This document shows, one piece after another, positions 63,001 through 64,000 of a stretch of 64,000 nt of DNA. The stretch is taken from the NCBI GenBank assembly GCA_013399305.1, contig VXAI01000091.1, positions 372,001 to 436,000 on the forward strand. The letters run 5' to 3'. Under the pieces are notes generated by a model. The model ran no database searches. It was not told where the DNA came from and worked only from the letters and a program-made list of their open reading frames with translations. Source of the DNA: Rostratula benghalensis. Lineage: Eukaryota > Chordata > Aves > Charadriiformes > Rostratulidae. A program made the translations under genes and the position numbers. The stretch's first letter is position 1, and each line of letters starts with the position of its first letter.

Positions 63001-64000
63001 CAAAATAAGGAACACATGCCCAGAATACTTATTTTTACGTGAAAGTTGAGGTTATGATAGAAGCAGTTTCCAGTGTTTCAGAGGGTATTGGGGTAACGTG
63101 GAGTGATCTAAGATTTGAAAGGAAATGAGATTTGCAGATTCCATTTAACTAGACCATGTGATAGTCTTGGAGAAAGCACAGAGACTTTTTAAAGTGTGCT
63201 ACGCTTTCAAAACTTTCAGATTGCTGCCTTGTCACAGCCACCTTCCTTTGCTACAGACTCCCAGTGGAACTTCTCAGACCTAAGCACAACAGAGGATTAA
63301 GCAGTGGTGGATGACAGCTCAGAATGGGAAGCTGTGTAGTCTTGCTGCAAGTGAGGGAGAGGCATAAAGACCGAGTAATGCACACAGTTCTCTCAGGTAT
63401 AGTAGGCTTAAACCAGAGGTCAGTAACTGTAGGGCTTGGTGTGGAAACCCAGAGTGACATCTCTGCGTAGCCCATCCTATGCCAAACCAGTTTATCTCAA
63501 CAGCTGTGCAGCAGTAGTTTGTAAATCTAGATGCACCTCAGATCTTCAAATTATTTTGTAAACAGAGATTTCTAAAGGAAAAAATGTTGCTGCTCTGAAG
63601 TCACCCAGAAAAAGTGATGGCATTCTCTGTGTAGTTACTGCTGACTTTTACTTTCTTCTGATAGATACTCACATGCAAGCTGTGATTTTATGTGAGTGGG
63701 ACAAATATTTGCTGTATATTTTGAAAGAGAACCAGTGACCTGCAGGATATAACAGTTCTAATTTTGGCCACCATCTCATTTTGTCATCATTAGGCCACTG
63801 GGGAAAGAGAAGGGCAAGGGAACACGTTTTTTTGGTCAAAAACTGTTAGGAGAGACTAACTCTTGATTAACAGAGAAGGAAACCTCAAGTGCAGAAGATC
63901 AGTAATATACCCAAATAGTTAAGGATGTCTGTTTTAAGTGATTGTAGCAAAGAGAGCTTAATGGAATAGGGTTTTGTTTGTTTGTTTTCAATTTATTTAT

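Larger units (their letters stand above)
57551..64000. other. Unassigned noncoding DNA
   Basis: No exon, RNA gene or named transposon recognised beyond the items listed. It includes an A/C-rich stretch at 58504-58568 and a (GTTT)n-like run at the very end (63970-63987). Open frames are at most 104 codons and not recognisable. Confidence 0.55.

Noticed and set aside
1..64000. CRISPR arrays, operons, ribosome binding sites, plasmid or phage features
   Set aside because: No regularly spaced direct repeats or compact gene clusters exist. The base composition and repeats are vertebrate.

Overview
The window looks like bird (Aves) nuclear DNA. It is AT-rich and CpG-poor, with little interspersed repeat, and the repeats that can be named are CR1-type LINE fragments and a solo LTR resembling avian ERVL-group LTRs. 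The species and chromosome cannot be fixed from the sequence alone. A non-avian reptile is less likely because so little of the window is recognisable repeat. No bacterial or plasmid gene organisation is present.

No recognisable host protein-coding exon, tRNA, rRNA or small nuclear RNA was found on either strand. The longest open frames are about 115-148 codons, match no family I recognise, and are the size expected by chance in 64 kb. The window is best read as a gene desert or a large intron.

Layout: 1-7258 is unassigned DNA with pyrimidine tracts and one CCAAT/TATA-like cluster. About 7300-8360 (minus strand) holds a decayed Ty3/gypsy-type pol fossil with integrase and probable RNase H remnants. 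8361-19627 is unassigned, with several near-perfect palindromes and an unusual cluster of the heptamer AGTATCT/AGATACT at 18351-18885. 19628-20236 is a CR1 3' fragment next to an older CR1/L3-like tail. 22317-22946 is a CR1 reverse-transcriptase fragment. 23700-24170 is AT-rich with homeodomain/POU-type cores, followed by a GC-rich patch at 24300-24750. 28530-29152 is the solo LTR, with a CR1 tail at 29761-29814. 33303-33566 is a minus-strand CR1 fragment. The rest to 64000 is mostly unassigned, with a CR1 tail at 57380-57550, short tandem duplications, and a long imperfect inverted repeat at 51234-51354.

There is no gene network to describe. The most interesting signals are the Ty3/gypsy fossil, the 51.2-51.4 kb inverted repeat (29-nt arms), the AGTATCT cluster, and several stretches that resemble conserved noncoding regulatory DNA. 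The last group rests on motif content only.
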